A stretch of DNA of 40,178 nt from Deltaproteobacteria bacterium (lineage in GTDB: Bacteria > Desulfobacterota > Syntrophia > Syntrophales > UBA8958): NCBI GenBank assembly GCA_026388335.1, contig JAPLJZ010000224.1, positions 1 to 40,178 on the forward strand. Reading direction: 5' to 3'. This document shows positions 29,354-37,649 of the stretch, in pieces. Position numbers and translations under genes: made by a program. Numbering within the stretch: the stretch's first letter is position 1; each line of letters begins with the position of its first letter. Below the pieces are notes generated by a model, which ran no database searches, was not told the origin of the DNA, and saw only the letters and a program-made list of their open reading frames with translations.

Positions 29354-30628
29354 TCAAGTTATCCAATTTGGACGGCTGTTCATCCAAAATCTCACAGTTT
29401 CACGTATCCATACCTCAATTTCCTTAACGACGTAAAACTTCGGTATTAGCAAATTGTCTTCCTGCGAAATCATACCATCGATGATAGCGACTTTTGCTAA
29501 TTTTGTATGGGGATAGATACGAATACCGATAGTGACTTTTAATGCGTCCAAGTCTAGTGAATCGGCAAAAGACATGCTTTGTTCCACGGTTTCTTTTGTT
29601 TCACCGGGACCTCCCAATAGTAAAAACCCCATTCGTTTGATTCCAACATTTTTCAGTATATCAAATGTTCGGCGAATGGAATCCAAGCTGAATTTTTTGT
29701 TCATATTGCGAAGTATTCGCTCACTGCCACTTTCAAAACCAAGGCTGACTTCTTTACAACCAGCTTTTTCCAATAAGTCAGCCAACTCCTTATCAATAAT
29801 CCCAGGATAAAAAATGCACCTCCAGGATATATCCAGATCACTCTCAATAATTATCCGGCAAATTTCTTTGGCATAGCGCATAGGAATATTGAAAGTATTA
29901 TCAACAAAGTGGAACATGCGATAACCAACATCTACGTGTTGTACAATCTCCTCAATAACGAGTTTTGGCTGGCGTCTTCTCACTGAGTGACCCTCTATGA
30001 GAGCGGTCGAACAATAACTGCAGTCCATGGGACACCCCCGTCTAGTTTGAATTGGTACCCAGTATTCACTTTTATCGGGAGCGGAAGGAAACCATAAATA
30101 TGGATCAGGAAGGGGCAACATATCCAGGTTTTTCGCAAACAATCTTTCGCCCTGAAGACCAAGGCCACGCAAATAAAGACCTGGCAATTTTGTGAGGTCC
30201 AATCCCTTATGTATTCGATCTAAAAGCATAGGGAAAACTATCTCTCCCTCTCCCTGGATTCCCATGTCGACTTCCAGATAATTGAGTGCGCTCTCCGGGA
30301 ATATACTATAACCGGCTCCACCTATCACGATAGGAACATCTGATAACTTTCGGCACTCGCTGATAATCTCTTTGACTTGATCTAATAGAAATCTCGGGGT
30401 AGTCATGACTTGGTCGTCTATATTTCTTATGGAGATGCCGATGATTTCGGGATTAAAAGATTTTATCGTCAGATTTAGAGCCTTTTTAGTGCTCTTTTCC
30501 GTCAGGAGATCTAAAAAACGGACATCATGTCCTGCGTTTCGCGTAGCCACAGCGATGCAGTTCAATCCCAAAGGCAAAGGAAGAATATTGGTCTGCTCAG
30601 TATTGGCAGAAATAAGGAGAACTCTCAT
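29354..30628 (-). CDS. B12-binding-domain radical SAM protein
   Basis: 424 aa; Rossmann-like N-terminus with VIGGAGYSIFPESALNYLEVDMGIQGEGE; radical SAM CxxxCxxC in RGCPMDCSYCSTALIEG; LGFESGSERILRNMNK. Confidence 0.92.
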   Translation of the reverse strand: MRVLLISANTEQTNILPLPLGLNCIAVATRNAGHDVRFLDLLTEKSTKKALNLTIKSFNPEIIGISIRNIDDQVMTTPRFLLDQVKEIISECRKLSDVPIVIGGAGYSIFPESALNYLEVDMGIQGEGEIVFPMLLDRIHKGLDLTKLPGLYLRGLGLQGERLFAKNLDMLPLPDPYLWFPSAPDKSEYWVPIQTRRGCPMDCSYCSTALIEGHSVRRRQPKLVIEEIVQHVDVGYRMFHFVDNTFNIPMRYAKEICRIIIESDLDISWRCIFYPGIIDKELADLLEKAGCKEVSLGFESGSERILRNMNKKFSLDSIRRTFDILKNVGIKRMGFLLLGGPGETKETVEQSMSFADSLDLDALKVTIGIRIYPHTKLAKVAIIDGMISQEDNLLIPKFYVVKEIEVWIRETVRFWMNSRPNWIT

Positions 30629-31383
30629 GAATTTCTCTTTTTAATTCGTTGCTTAACTTTGTCCCAGGATTTTGTGATTAAGAAACTTTCTTCCATATTA
30701 TCTACCATTCGAACGAATTTTGGCCATGGGATAGCAAAGGTAAGTGCTTCATCAGAAACACAGGGCCGGGCAGAGACATCAAACATACCCAATACCGCAC
30801 AAGGTCGTTCGGATTGGAGTTCATGGTAAGGATAATAAACTATCGTACCGCAACCGGCACCAAAGGGAGCAATGACCCTATTGGGTTCTTTTTCATCATA
30901 ATTTGCTAAAGTGAAAAGACCTGAAAGGACATCAGGGGGAGCAAAGAAAATGATTACCAACGGTTCATCACTTTCTTCCATAGCATCCCACCGTTTGAAC
31001 ACAATATATTTTGCAGGCGCTTTAAACAAGGTCTGTTGCTTCATGATCTCTTTAACAAGTTCTGGCGATTTCTTATATCTTTCCCCATCAAGTTTTCCCG
31101 GAATACCGTAAGAAAGGAAATATTCAAAATTGGGTGCCTGATTATCCTCGAAGCCCAAGTATCGCCTTCCACCACCACAGCCTATTGAATAGACATCAAA
31201 ACATCTTGTTTTCCCCTTACGTACACTTGCTAAATCACCGATGATACAACGATGTCCATTTGGGGGCTTTAACATGCTTTTTTCTTCTTTTACATCAGTG
31301 TAGTAAAATCCAATGGGTAAATCCGCTCTGGGAAAATATTTGTTCCATTTCTGTTCGAATTCATTCTTGAATTTCTTTTCCAT
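30625..31383 (-). CDS. DUF169-family protein
   Basis: 252 aa; CIIGDLASVRKGKTRCFDVYSIGCGGGRRYLGF, PLVIIFFAPPDVLSGLFTLANYD, APFGAGCGTIVYYPYHE, DVSARPCVSDEALTFAIPW; ATGA overlap with the radical SAM gene. Confidence 0.75.
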   Translation of the reverse strand: MEKKFKNEFEQKWNKYFPRADLPIGFYYTDVKEEKSMLKPPNGHRCIIGDLASVRKGKTRCFDVYSIGCGGGRRYLGFEDNQAPNFEYFLSYGIPGKLDGERYKKSPELVKEIMKQQTLFKAPAKYIVFKRWDAMEESDEPLVIIFFAPPDVLSGLFTLANYDEKEPNRVIAPFGAGCGTIVYYPYHELQSERPCAVLGMFDVSARPCVSDEALTFAIPWPKFVRMVDNMEESFLITKSWDKVKQRIKKRNS

Positions 31384-31813
31384 GATAATCCTCCTTCCTA
31401 TTAAAATATAATTATATCAGATATTTACCATTGTCGGTTAACATTTCGTTTTTCCATATATCTGTTTTCAATTCTATTAGCAACGTCATCATTCATATCT
31501 TACACCAACGATGGGCTAAAAAAAAAGACGGGATGCCCTTTTTCTGTGATCCTGGAGGCCGCCCGATTGCGAAAAAATCACAGATCGATGATTTTATCGT
31601 GGGACTCTAAACCAAGATCAGCATGACAATAAGATATGGAAGGATAAGGGCATCCATACTGCACTTGCTTATGAGGACTATGATGAAAAGCAGCGGAAGG
31701 ACTTTGATGAGAGGCTTATTCTGGCTCAGCGTCCGCCGAGGAACCGGTTTTAGGCAGATTGCTTCATCAAAGTCATTGATTGCCCTCTTCACCAAAAATT
31801 GAATGATAGAATT

Positions 31814-32617
31814 CTATCTGCTGGCTACCTTAATTTTGTTTTCCACGGATTCAACGCCTTTAACTTTTAGTGCAGTCCGCTCCACGGCCGATTTATCCCG
31901 AGGATATTGCACAACCCCTGTTAACCGGACTTTTCCCGGTGCATTAACGAATGCGGAAACATAACTTGATGGAAAACCAGCTTCTGCAAGGGCTGCCCTC
32001 ACTCTTACTGCTAGTTTCATCATATCCAAGGAGTTCATCACATCAGCGGAGCGCCCTCGGACTTCATCTGCCCTGGCTGCACACAAGACTATATCAACCG
32101 CGGTATTGACGGTAAGTTTGTCCATATTGAGGACAATATCATACAGCTCAGGATTCTCCCAATCCCGATGGAAGGCAAACTTGATAAAACTTTCCCTTTC
32201 GTGATCACTCTTTTCCATGACCATAACGGCGGCCTCCCTCTTATAACCCCTCTCCTCAAGATTGTTGACACGCTTTTCCTGCGATGCGATTACCCGGACA
32301 TGAAGCGCATAGGGGAGAGACCAAAAAAGCATATTGCCTCCCCGTCCGAGAATTACTGCGCTCCCCAGTCGCGCGAGTTCATAAATGACGGCATTCAGGC
32401 GGTTCAGGCAGATCTCAGGCTGTAGTGAAAAAAACCTCTTCAATAGAGGTGGAGCCGTATCGTTTACTTCTCTGATGTCATTAAGAAATCCCATCTCTTC
32501 GGCTTTTTTTTCGATGTCTTCTGTATCATAGAAGTCATATTGCAGTTCCTTCGCCACGAGTTTCGCAATTTCTGTTCCTTTTGTGCCTATCTTCCTGGAA
32601 AAAGTAATAAAATACAT
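31814..32617 (-). CDS. Cytidylate kinase-like protein fused to C-terminal BON domain (paralog 2)
   Basis: 267 aa; ITFSRKIGTKGTEIAKLVAKELQYDFYDTEDI, SAVILGRGGNMLF; C-terminal VRAALAEAGFPSSYVSAFVNAPGKVRLTGVVQYPRDKSAVERTALKVKGVESVENKIKV. Confidence 0.85.
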   Translation of the reverse strand: MYFITFSRKIGTKGTEIAKLVAKELQYDFYDTEDIEKKAEEMGFLNDIREVNDTAPPLLKRFFSLQPEICLNRLNAVIYELARLGSAVILGRGGNMLFWSLPYALHVRVIASQEKRVNNLEERGYKREAAVMVMEKSDHERESFIKFAFHRDWENPELYDIVLNMDKLTVNTAVDIVLCAARADEVRGRSADVMNSLDMMKLAVRVRAALAEAGFPSSYVSAFVNAPGKVRLTGVVQYPRDKSAVERTALKVKGVESVENKIKVASR

Positions 32618-32638
32618 GAGATCCTCCCTGCAATTAGA

Positions 32639-32758
32639 CTACTCCATTGTCAGGCCATCTGCCTTCGCCACCCACCCCCCTCTCATCGACTTGTAGAGGT
32701 TCACGAGAGCCCGAAAAAGGTCAGCCTGCGTTCGCCCGGTTGGTATGATGATTCCACC
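32639..32758 (-). pseudogene. C-terminal remnant of an efflux outer-membrane factor (NodT/OprM-like)
   Basis: Minus-strand frame …PTGRTQADLFRALVNLYKSMRGGWVAKADGLTME*; the ALVNLYK.(M/L)(G/R)GGW signature is typical of the OMF C-terminus. Confidence 0.55.
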
Positions 32759-33278
32759 TATACCTGCAGGTCAATTTTGATATATAATTTTTATAATCTA
32801 TGGATGGCATAAATTTTTTTACCCCAGCTTTTTCAACTTTTATCATTACTTCACTATTTAATCCGCAAATATTGTCGTAGAAGAAAAGGCAAAACAAACT
32901 ACCACAACTAATACAAGATTACTAAATTACATGATACTTACTCTTTATTAAGTATTTATATTTTTTCGAATAAAAACCCCTCTCTCTTTTGAGATACGGT
33001 GTTTTCAATCAGTCCATAATACCCTCACTAAAGGTTAAAGGCTGGGACTTTACTTTTGAATTCCATTCACATACCGGCACTACCTATCACGCTTCTCACA
33101 AAAAATCCATTCTTATACTTTGGCTTTCCAAGCGTTTGGAAGATTATTTCTTTACTGATGATACTAAAGGACTTTGGATGAACCGTTATTGGCTTATTGC
33201 TTTCACAAACAAACGGTTTTCGATTTATAATTGCATTGAGGATTACCAGTTGTACAGGTGAACTATATCCTCCCATGC

Positions 33279-33400
33279 TCATGCGGAGCGCTCAAGTTCA
33301 TTCCTTACGGCCAGTCCCAGTTTCTCTATGACGTAAGGTTTTTTTACGTAAGCGCCCACACCGAGGGCCTGGGCGGGGAAAGGTGAAGAAGATCCATAGA
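33279..33400 (-). pseudogene. C-terminal remnant of a response-regulator receiver domain
   Basis: Tail of minus ORF 33279..33539 reads PAQALGVGAYVKKPYVIEKLGLAVRNELERSA*, typical of receiver alpha4-beta5-alpha5 (ALGAGAYVKKPY); the upstream part of that ORF is antisense/out-of-frame within another gene. Confidence 0.55.
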
Positions 33401-33424
33401 CCGTGGGGGCGTCCGTCCTTCGGA

Positions 33425-34072
33425 TCATGCCAGGAGGGGATCGTTTCTTCTTGCCAGATCGACGATGGTCCTGACGCATTCGGGGAAGCCCATGAAGCTT
33501 GCATCCAGGCAGAGATGATAATTCCGTACATCCGTCCAATGGACCCCGGCCATGTCGAGGATGAATTTTTCTCTCCGGCGGTCCGATTCCTCGACGATCG
33601 ATTTCCCCTCCCGGGCGTCTCTGATATTCTGAACCTTCATGATCCGTTCAACGCGGAAATCCAGCGGGGCGTAGACGAAGACCCGAATCACCCGCGACCG
33701 TTCCCTCAGGGCGAAAAATCCCGCCCGCCCGACGATCACGGCACTGTGCCGGTCAACGATGCCATGCATGATCTTGCTTTCCATCCGATACAGATCCCGA
33801 TTATAGATAGGCCGCTTCAGAGGGGGGACGGAGGCCGTTTCTGGGGTTCCGAAGAAGAAGCCCCGGACGATGCTCTCAAGGATCCCCTCAGACCTCTCAT
33901 CATACTGCTCCAAGAGACTCACGTCCGTATGGAGCTGTTTCGCCGCCTCATGCAGGATCTCCCTGTCCACGTACTTGAACCCGAGCTCCTTCGCCGCCAG
34001 GTAGCCGATATAGTGGCCACCGCTGCCCATCTGCCTGGAGATTGTCACGGCCATATTTGGCTTTTCAGTCAT
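33425..34072 (-). CDS. Cytidylate kinase-like family protein (paralog 3)
   Basis: 215 aa; VTISRQMGSGGHYIGYLAAKELGFKYVDREILHEAAKQL, HSAVIVGRAGFFAL. Confidence 0.87.
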   Translation of the reverse strand: MTEKPNMAVTISRQMGSGGHYIGYLAAKELGFKYVDREILHEAAKQLHTDVSLLEQYDERSEGILESIVRGFFFGTPETASVPPLKRPIYNRDLYRMESKIMHGIVDRHSAVIVGRAGFFALRERSRVIRVFVYAPLDFRVERIMKVQNIRDAREGKSIVEESDRRREKFILDMAGVHWTDVRNYHLCLDASFMGFPECVRTIVDLARRNDPLLA

Positions 34073-34091
34073 CTCTCCTCCCTTCTGCCCG

Positions 34092-35645
34092 TCATTCCGG
34101 GACGATGTTGTTTCCTGCAGTCCTTTGGGGATCCCGGATGAACAGGATCAGGGGGATGGAGAGCAGGAAGGTGACCGCAATGATGAAAAATACATGATTG
34201 TAGGAGAGCATCGAGGCCTGCCTCATGATGATTCCGTCCAACACTTTCAGCGCCTGCCCGTCGGCGCCCTGCAAGTCCGCCCCCCGTGAAAAAAAGTAGG
34301 ACGACAGGGTATGGAGCGATCCCGCCGCGACATCCCGAAAGGCGGTTGCGTGACCAACGAGGATACCCCTGTTCCAGTTCTCTCCGCGGGTCAGCAGGGT
34401 AGCGCACACGGCGATTCCGATGCTGCCGCACACCTGCCGGACGACGTTGTAGAGACCGGATGCGGCGGTCATGAGCCGCCTTTCGATGGTGGACAAGGCG
34501 GCGGTGCTGAGCGATACGAAGATGAGGGCAAAACCGATCCCCTGCAGGCATTGGGGGAAAAACAGGTCCCAATACCCGACGTTGAGGGAAAATCGGGAGA
34601 ACTGATAGAAAGAAACGGCATTTGCAAGGAGTCCCAATCCGATCATTAGCTTCGGCCCGGCCTTGTTGTATAGTTTGCCGGCCGCCGGCATGAAGACCGC
34701 CATGGACAGGGTCCTGGGGAGAATGGCAAGACCCGCGTCGAGTGCGGAGTAGCGGAGCAGCTGCTGCAGCAGGAGGGGCAGCAAGAAGAGGCTGCCGAAG
34801 AGGCACATGCCCAGTATCCCCCCCAGGAAGGTGGCCGACGCGAAATTGATATCCTTCAGTATCCGCAGGTTGACGGCGGGTTTTTCTGTCGTCAGCTCCC
34901 GCCAGACGAAAAGCAGCAGGCCCGCACAGGAGACGACCGCCAAAGCGGTGATGAAATCTGACGCGAACCAGTCCTTCTGTTCACCCCGCTCCAGCAGGAT
35001 CTGCAGGGCCCCCAGGCCGATGGACATGAAGAGGAGTCCCGCGTAATCCCAATCCCCCTTTTCCCGAGCCAGATACGGCGGGTCCTCGATAAACCGAATG
35101 ATCAGGAGAACATTGACGATTCCCACGGGCACGTTGATATAGAAGATCCATGGCCAGGAGTAGTTGTCGGTGAGCCATCCTCCCAGGGTGGGTCCGAAGG
35201 CGGGGCCCATGATCACGCCTAATCCATAGATGCCCATGGCCATGGCCTGTTCTTCCGGAGGGAACGTTTCCCGCAGGATGGCCTGCGCCACCGGGATGAG
35301 GGTGCCGCCGCCAATCCCCTGGAGGATGCGGAAAGCCACCATGGAGGAGAGGTCCCAAGCTGTCCCGCAGAGCATGGAGGCTCCCGTAAACAGCAGCACA
35401 GAGAAGATGAAGAATCGCTTGCGTCCGAACCGGGAACTCAGGAAGGCGATGAGGGGCATGATGATGACGCTGGATAGGATGTAGCCTGTGGCGACCCAGG
35501 TAATCTCCTCGACGGACGCCCCGAGGGTCCCGCGCATGTTGGGCAGGGCCACGTTCACGATGCTCATATCGATGGTGGCCATGACGGTTCCAGTCATCAC
35601 CGTCAGGGTGATCAGCCATTTATGGTGCTTATGCCTTTCGTCCAC
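34092..35645 (-). CDS. DHA2-family MFS multidrug efflux transporter (EmrB/QacA-like)
   Basis: 517 aa, ~14 TM; TVMATIDMSIVNVALPNMRGTLGASVEEITWVATGYILSSVIIMPL, GRKRFFIFSVLLFTGASMLCGTAW. Confidence 0.93.
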   Translation of the reverse strand: MDERHKHHKWLITLTVMTGTVMATIDMSIVNVALPNMRGTLGASVEEITWVATGYILSSVIIMPLIAFLSSRFGRKRFFIFSVLLFTGASMLCGTAWDLSSMVAFRILQGIGGGTLIPVAQAILRETFPPEEQAMAMGIYGLGVIMGPAFGPTLGGWLTDNYSWPWIFYINVPVGIVNVLLIIRFIEDPPYLAREKGDWDYAGLLFMSIGLGALQILLERGEQKDWFASDFITALAVVSCAGLLLFVWRELTTEKPAVNLRILKDINFASATFLGGILGMCLFGSLFLLPLLLQQLLRYSALDAGLAILPRTLSMAVFMPAAGKLYNKAGPKLMIGLGLLANAVSFYQFSRFSLNVGYWDLFFPQCLQGIGFALIFVSLSTAALSTIERRLMTAASGLYNVVRQVCGSIGIAVCATLLTRGENWNRGILVGHATAFRDVAAGSLHTLSSYFFSRGADLQGADGQALKVLDGIIMRQASMLSYNHVFFIIAVTFLLSIPLILFIRDPQRTAGNNIVPE

Positions 35646-35652
35646 GGGGCCT

Positions 35653-36717
35653 CTATCGGGAAGTTAGTTTCCGGCCCGTCCCGCGGCTCACATCCACCGT
35701 GGGAACGACCGACAGACCCGGCCAAAGGGGATGGTCCGGATCGAACGGGGATTCCATGATGATCTTGACCGGGATGCGCTGCACCACCTTGACGAAATTG
35801 CCCGTTGCGTTCTCCGGCGGAAGTAGGCTGAAAACCGAACCAGTCCCGGGCTGGAGACTGTCTATATGCCCCTTGAAGGTTACCCCCGGATAGGCGTCCA
35901 CCTTCACCTCGACGGGTTGCCCCAAGGTCATTTTCTTTATCTGGGTCTCCTTGAAGTTGGCCACGACCCACGTGTCGGACTGCACAATAGCGAGCAGGGT
36001 CTGCCCGGGCTGCGCATATTTGCCCGGATCAACATTTTTCATTGCTATTCTGCCGGAGAGCGGCGCTTTGATTACCGTCCTTGCCAAATCCAATTGGGCC
36101 TGATTTTTTGAGATATCCGCTTCTTTAATCTTGAATTCCTGGGTTGCCACTTTCGCCACTACAGCCTTTAACGCAGCTTCCGCGCCCGCGACAGATGCAA
36201 GGGCCGAATCTTTTTTTGAATGTGCCACCTTCCAGAGCGATTCAATATGGTCATATTGGCTTTTCGATGCGGCCTCTCCTCTGACCAATTTCTCGTATCG
36301 TTTCAGTTCCTTGCCGGCCAGATCTTCTTCGGATACAGCGGCGGCTAAATTGGCTCGGACCTGTAGCAGGGCTTTATTTTTTTCCTCTATGGCCGCTTGC
36401 AACTCAAGCTTCTCGGCCGTCAGCCTGGATACACCCTCCTTTTTTTCTGTAAGCCCGTTGACATAATCATCCCGAAATATTTCGAGCAGGGGCATGCCTT
36501 CATTAACTAATTGGTTATCATTGACAAATACGCTCACAACCCGGCCCTTGACTTCCGCTGATACCGGCACAACCACTCCCGACACATAAGCATTGTCGGT
36601 ACTTTCGTAATAAAGTGAATTGATAAGGAGAAATCCAGCGTAAAGAGCGCCGCCCAACACTGACAGAGAAATCGCAACCTTAAATATCAAGCTGTTCCTA
36701 TTGAATTTCCAACGCAT
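35653..36717 (-). CDS. HlyD/EmrA-family membrane fusion protein
   Basis: 354 aa; one N-terminal TM; STDNAYVSGVVVPVSAEVKGRVVSVFVNDNQLVNEG; APLSGRIAMKNVDPGKYAQPGQTLLAIV. Confidence 0.93.
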   Translation of the reverse strand: MRWKFNRNSLIFKVAISLSVLGGALYAGFLLINSLYYESTDNAYVSGVVVPVSAEVKGRVVSVFVNDNQLVNEGMPLLEIFRDDYVNGLTEKKEGVSRLTAEKLELQAAIEEKNKALLQVRANLAAAVSEEDLAGKELKRYEKLVRGEAASKSQYDHIESLWKVAHSKKDSALASVAGAEAALKAVVAKVATQEFKIKEADISKNQAQLDLARTVIKAPLSGRIAMKNVDPGKYAQPGQTLLAIVQSDTWVVANFKETQIKKMTLGQPVEVKVDAYPGVTFKGHIDSLQPGTGSVFSLLPPENATGNFVKVVQRIPVKIIMESPFDPDHPLWPGLSVVPTVDVSRGTGRKLTSR

Positions 36718-36741
36718 ATTCTGTTTCCTGCATTATATTAT

Positions 36742-37272
36742 TCAAGTATTCGTTTGCCGAATCCTTTGAGCATTTTTATTTATAACGGCTATGGCTTCGC
36801 TCTTTTGTTGTTCATCAATATTTTTGATATTATTGACAATATGCACAAGTATCCGGTGCAGGGCAGCCAGATCTCCATCACTTATCCCACTGAATCTTTT
36901 TCTAAAGTGTTTCAAGACTATCGGGGTTGATTTCTTCAGGGCATCCATTCCGGACTCTGTCAAAAAGAGTCGATAGGCGCGCTTGTCATCTTCATCAGGC
37001 CGGCGTTCAGTGTAGCCGCGCTTTTCTAGGATATTTATAATTCGGTTGATATTATGGCGATCCTTGAATGTTTTTTCACACAACTGGCTCTGGCTAATGC
37101 CCTCATTATCTCGTATTCGAGTCATAATGCCCCACTGCTCCGGTGTCAGATCAAAACCTGCCGCCAGAAAATCCCTTCGCAACGCGGCGGCGCCCTGAGT
37201 ATGTGCACGATAAAGCCAAAAGCTGGGTGATTCATCCAAAGGAAATAATAGTTTCATGTACCTTAATGACAT
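36742..37272 (-). CDS. MarR-family transcriptional regulator
   Basis: 176 aa; FDLTPEQWGIMTRIRDNEGISQSQLCEKTFKDRHNINRIINILEKRGYTERRPDEDDKRAYRLFLTESG. Confidence 0.92.
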   Translation of the reverse strand: MSLRYMKLLFPLDESPSFWLYRAHTQGAAALRRDFLAAGFDLTPEQWGIMTRIRDNEGISQSQLCEKTFKDRHNINRIINILEKRGYTERRPDEDDKRAYRLFLTESGMDALKKSTPIVLKHFRKRFSGISDGDLAALHRILVHIVNNIKNIDEQQKSEAIAVINKNAQRIRQTNT

Positions 37273-37289
37273 CCGAGTTTAAATTCTTC

Positions 37290-37303
37290 GTTGACATGAC
37301 AAC
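37290..37303. promoter_or_regulatory. Candidate MarR operator / promoter element
   Basis: Near-palindrome GTTGACATGACAAC in the marR–tolC divergent intergenic region; also contains TTGACA, with TTAAAT 17 nt later on the + strand. Confidence 0.45.
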
Positions 37304-37649
37304 TACATTATGATTAAATCAAAAAATATGTCAAGCATGAAATTTATACAGAGAACAACTCGCAACTTTTCAAGAGATGATTAACTTCCCTACCTACACT
37401 TTCCTTTTTACCTTAAAGGGTTTCCTTCTCAGCAATATATTCAAGAAACTAACATCATACTTTATGGAGATGCGGAGTCTGAGGAAACCGCGGATGCTCA
37501 CACTGAAATTGCCGCGATGGCCTTTGTGGTGCTGTCTTTTTCTTCTTTACGCTTTACGAGCCAAAGATTTTTCCAGAGAGAAAAGGTGGCTCCTATAGAG
37601 AACGCGTGATCACGAATTTCATGGATATTTTTATGAAAGGGACTATTAA

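Noticed and set aside
32989-33261. 90-aa + strand ORF in AT-rich DNA
   Set aside because: No recognisable domain and an opposing ORF of similar size; likely chance, though it could be a relic.
37377-37598. 73-aa + strand ORF upstream of tolC
   Set aside because: No clear RBS or domain; lies in the putative regulatory leader.
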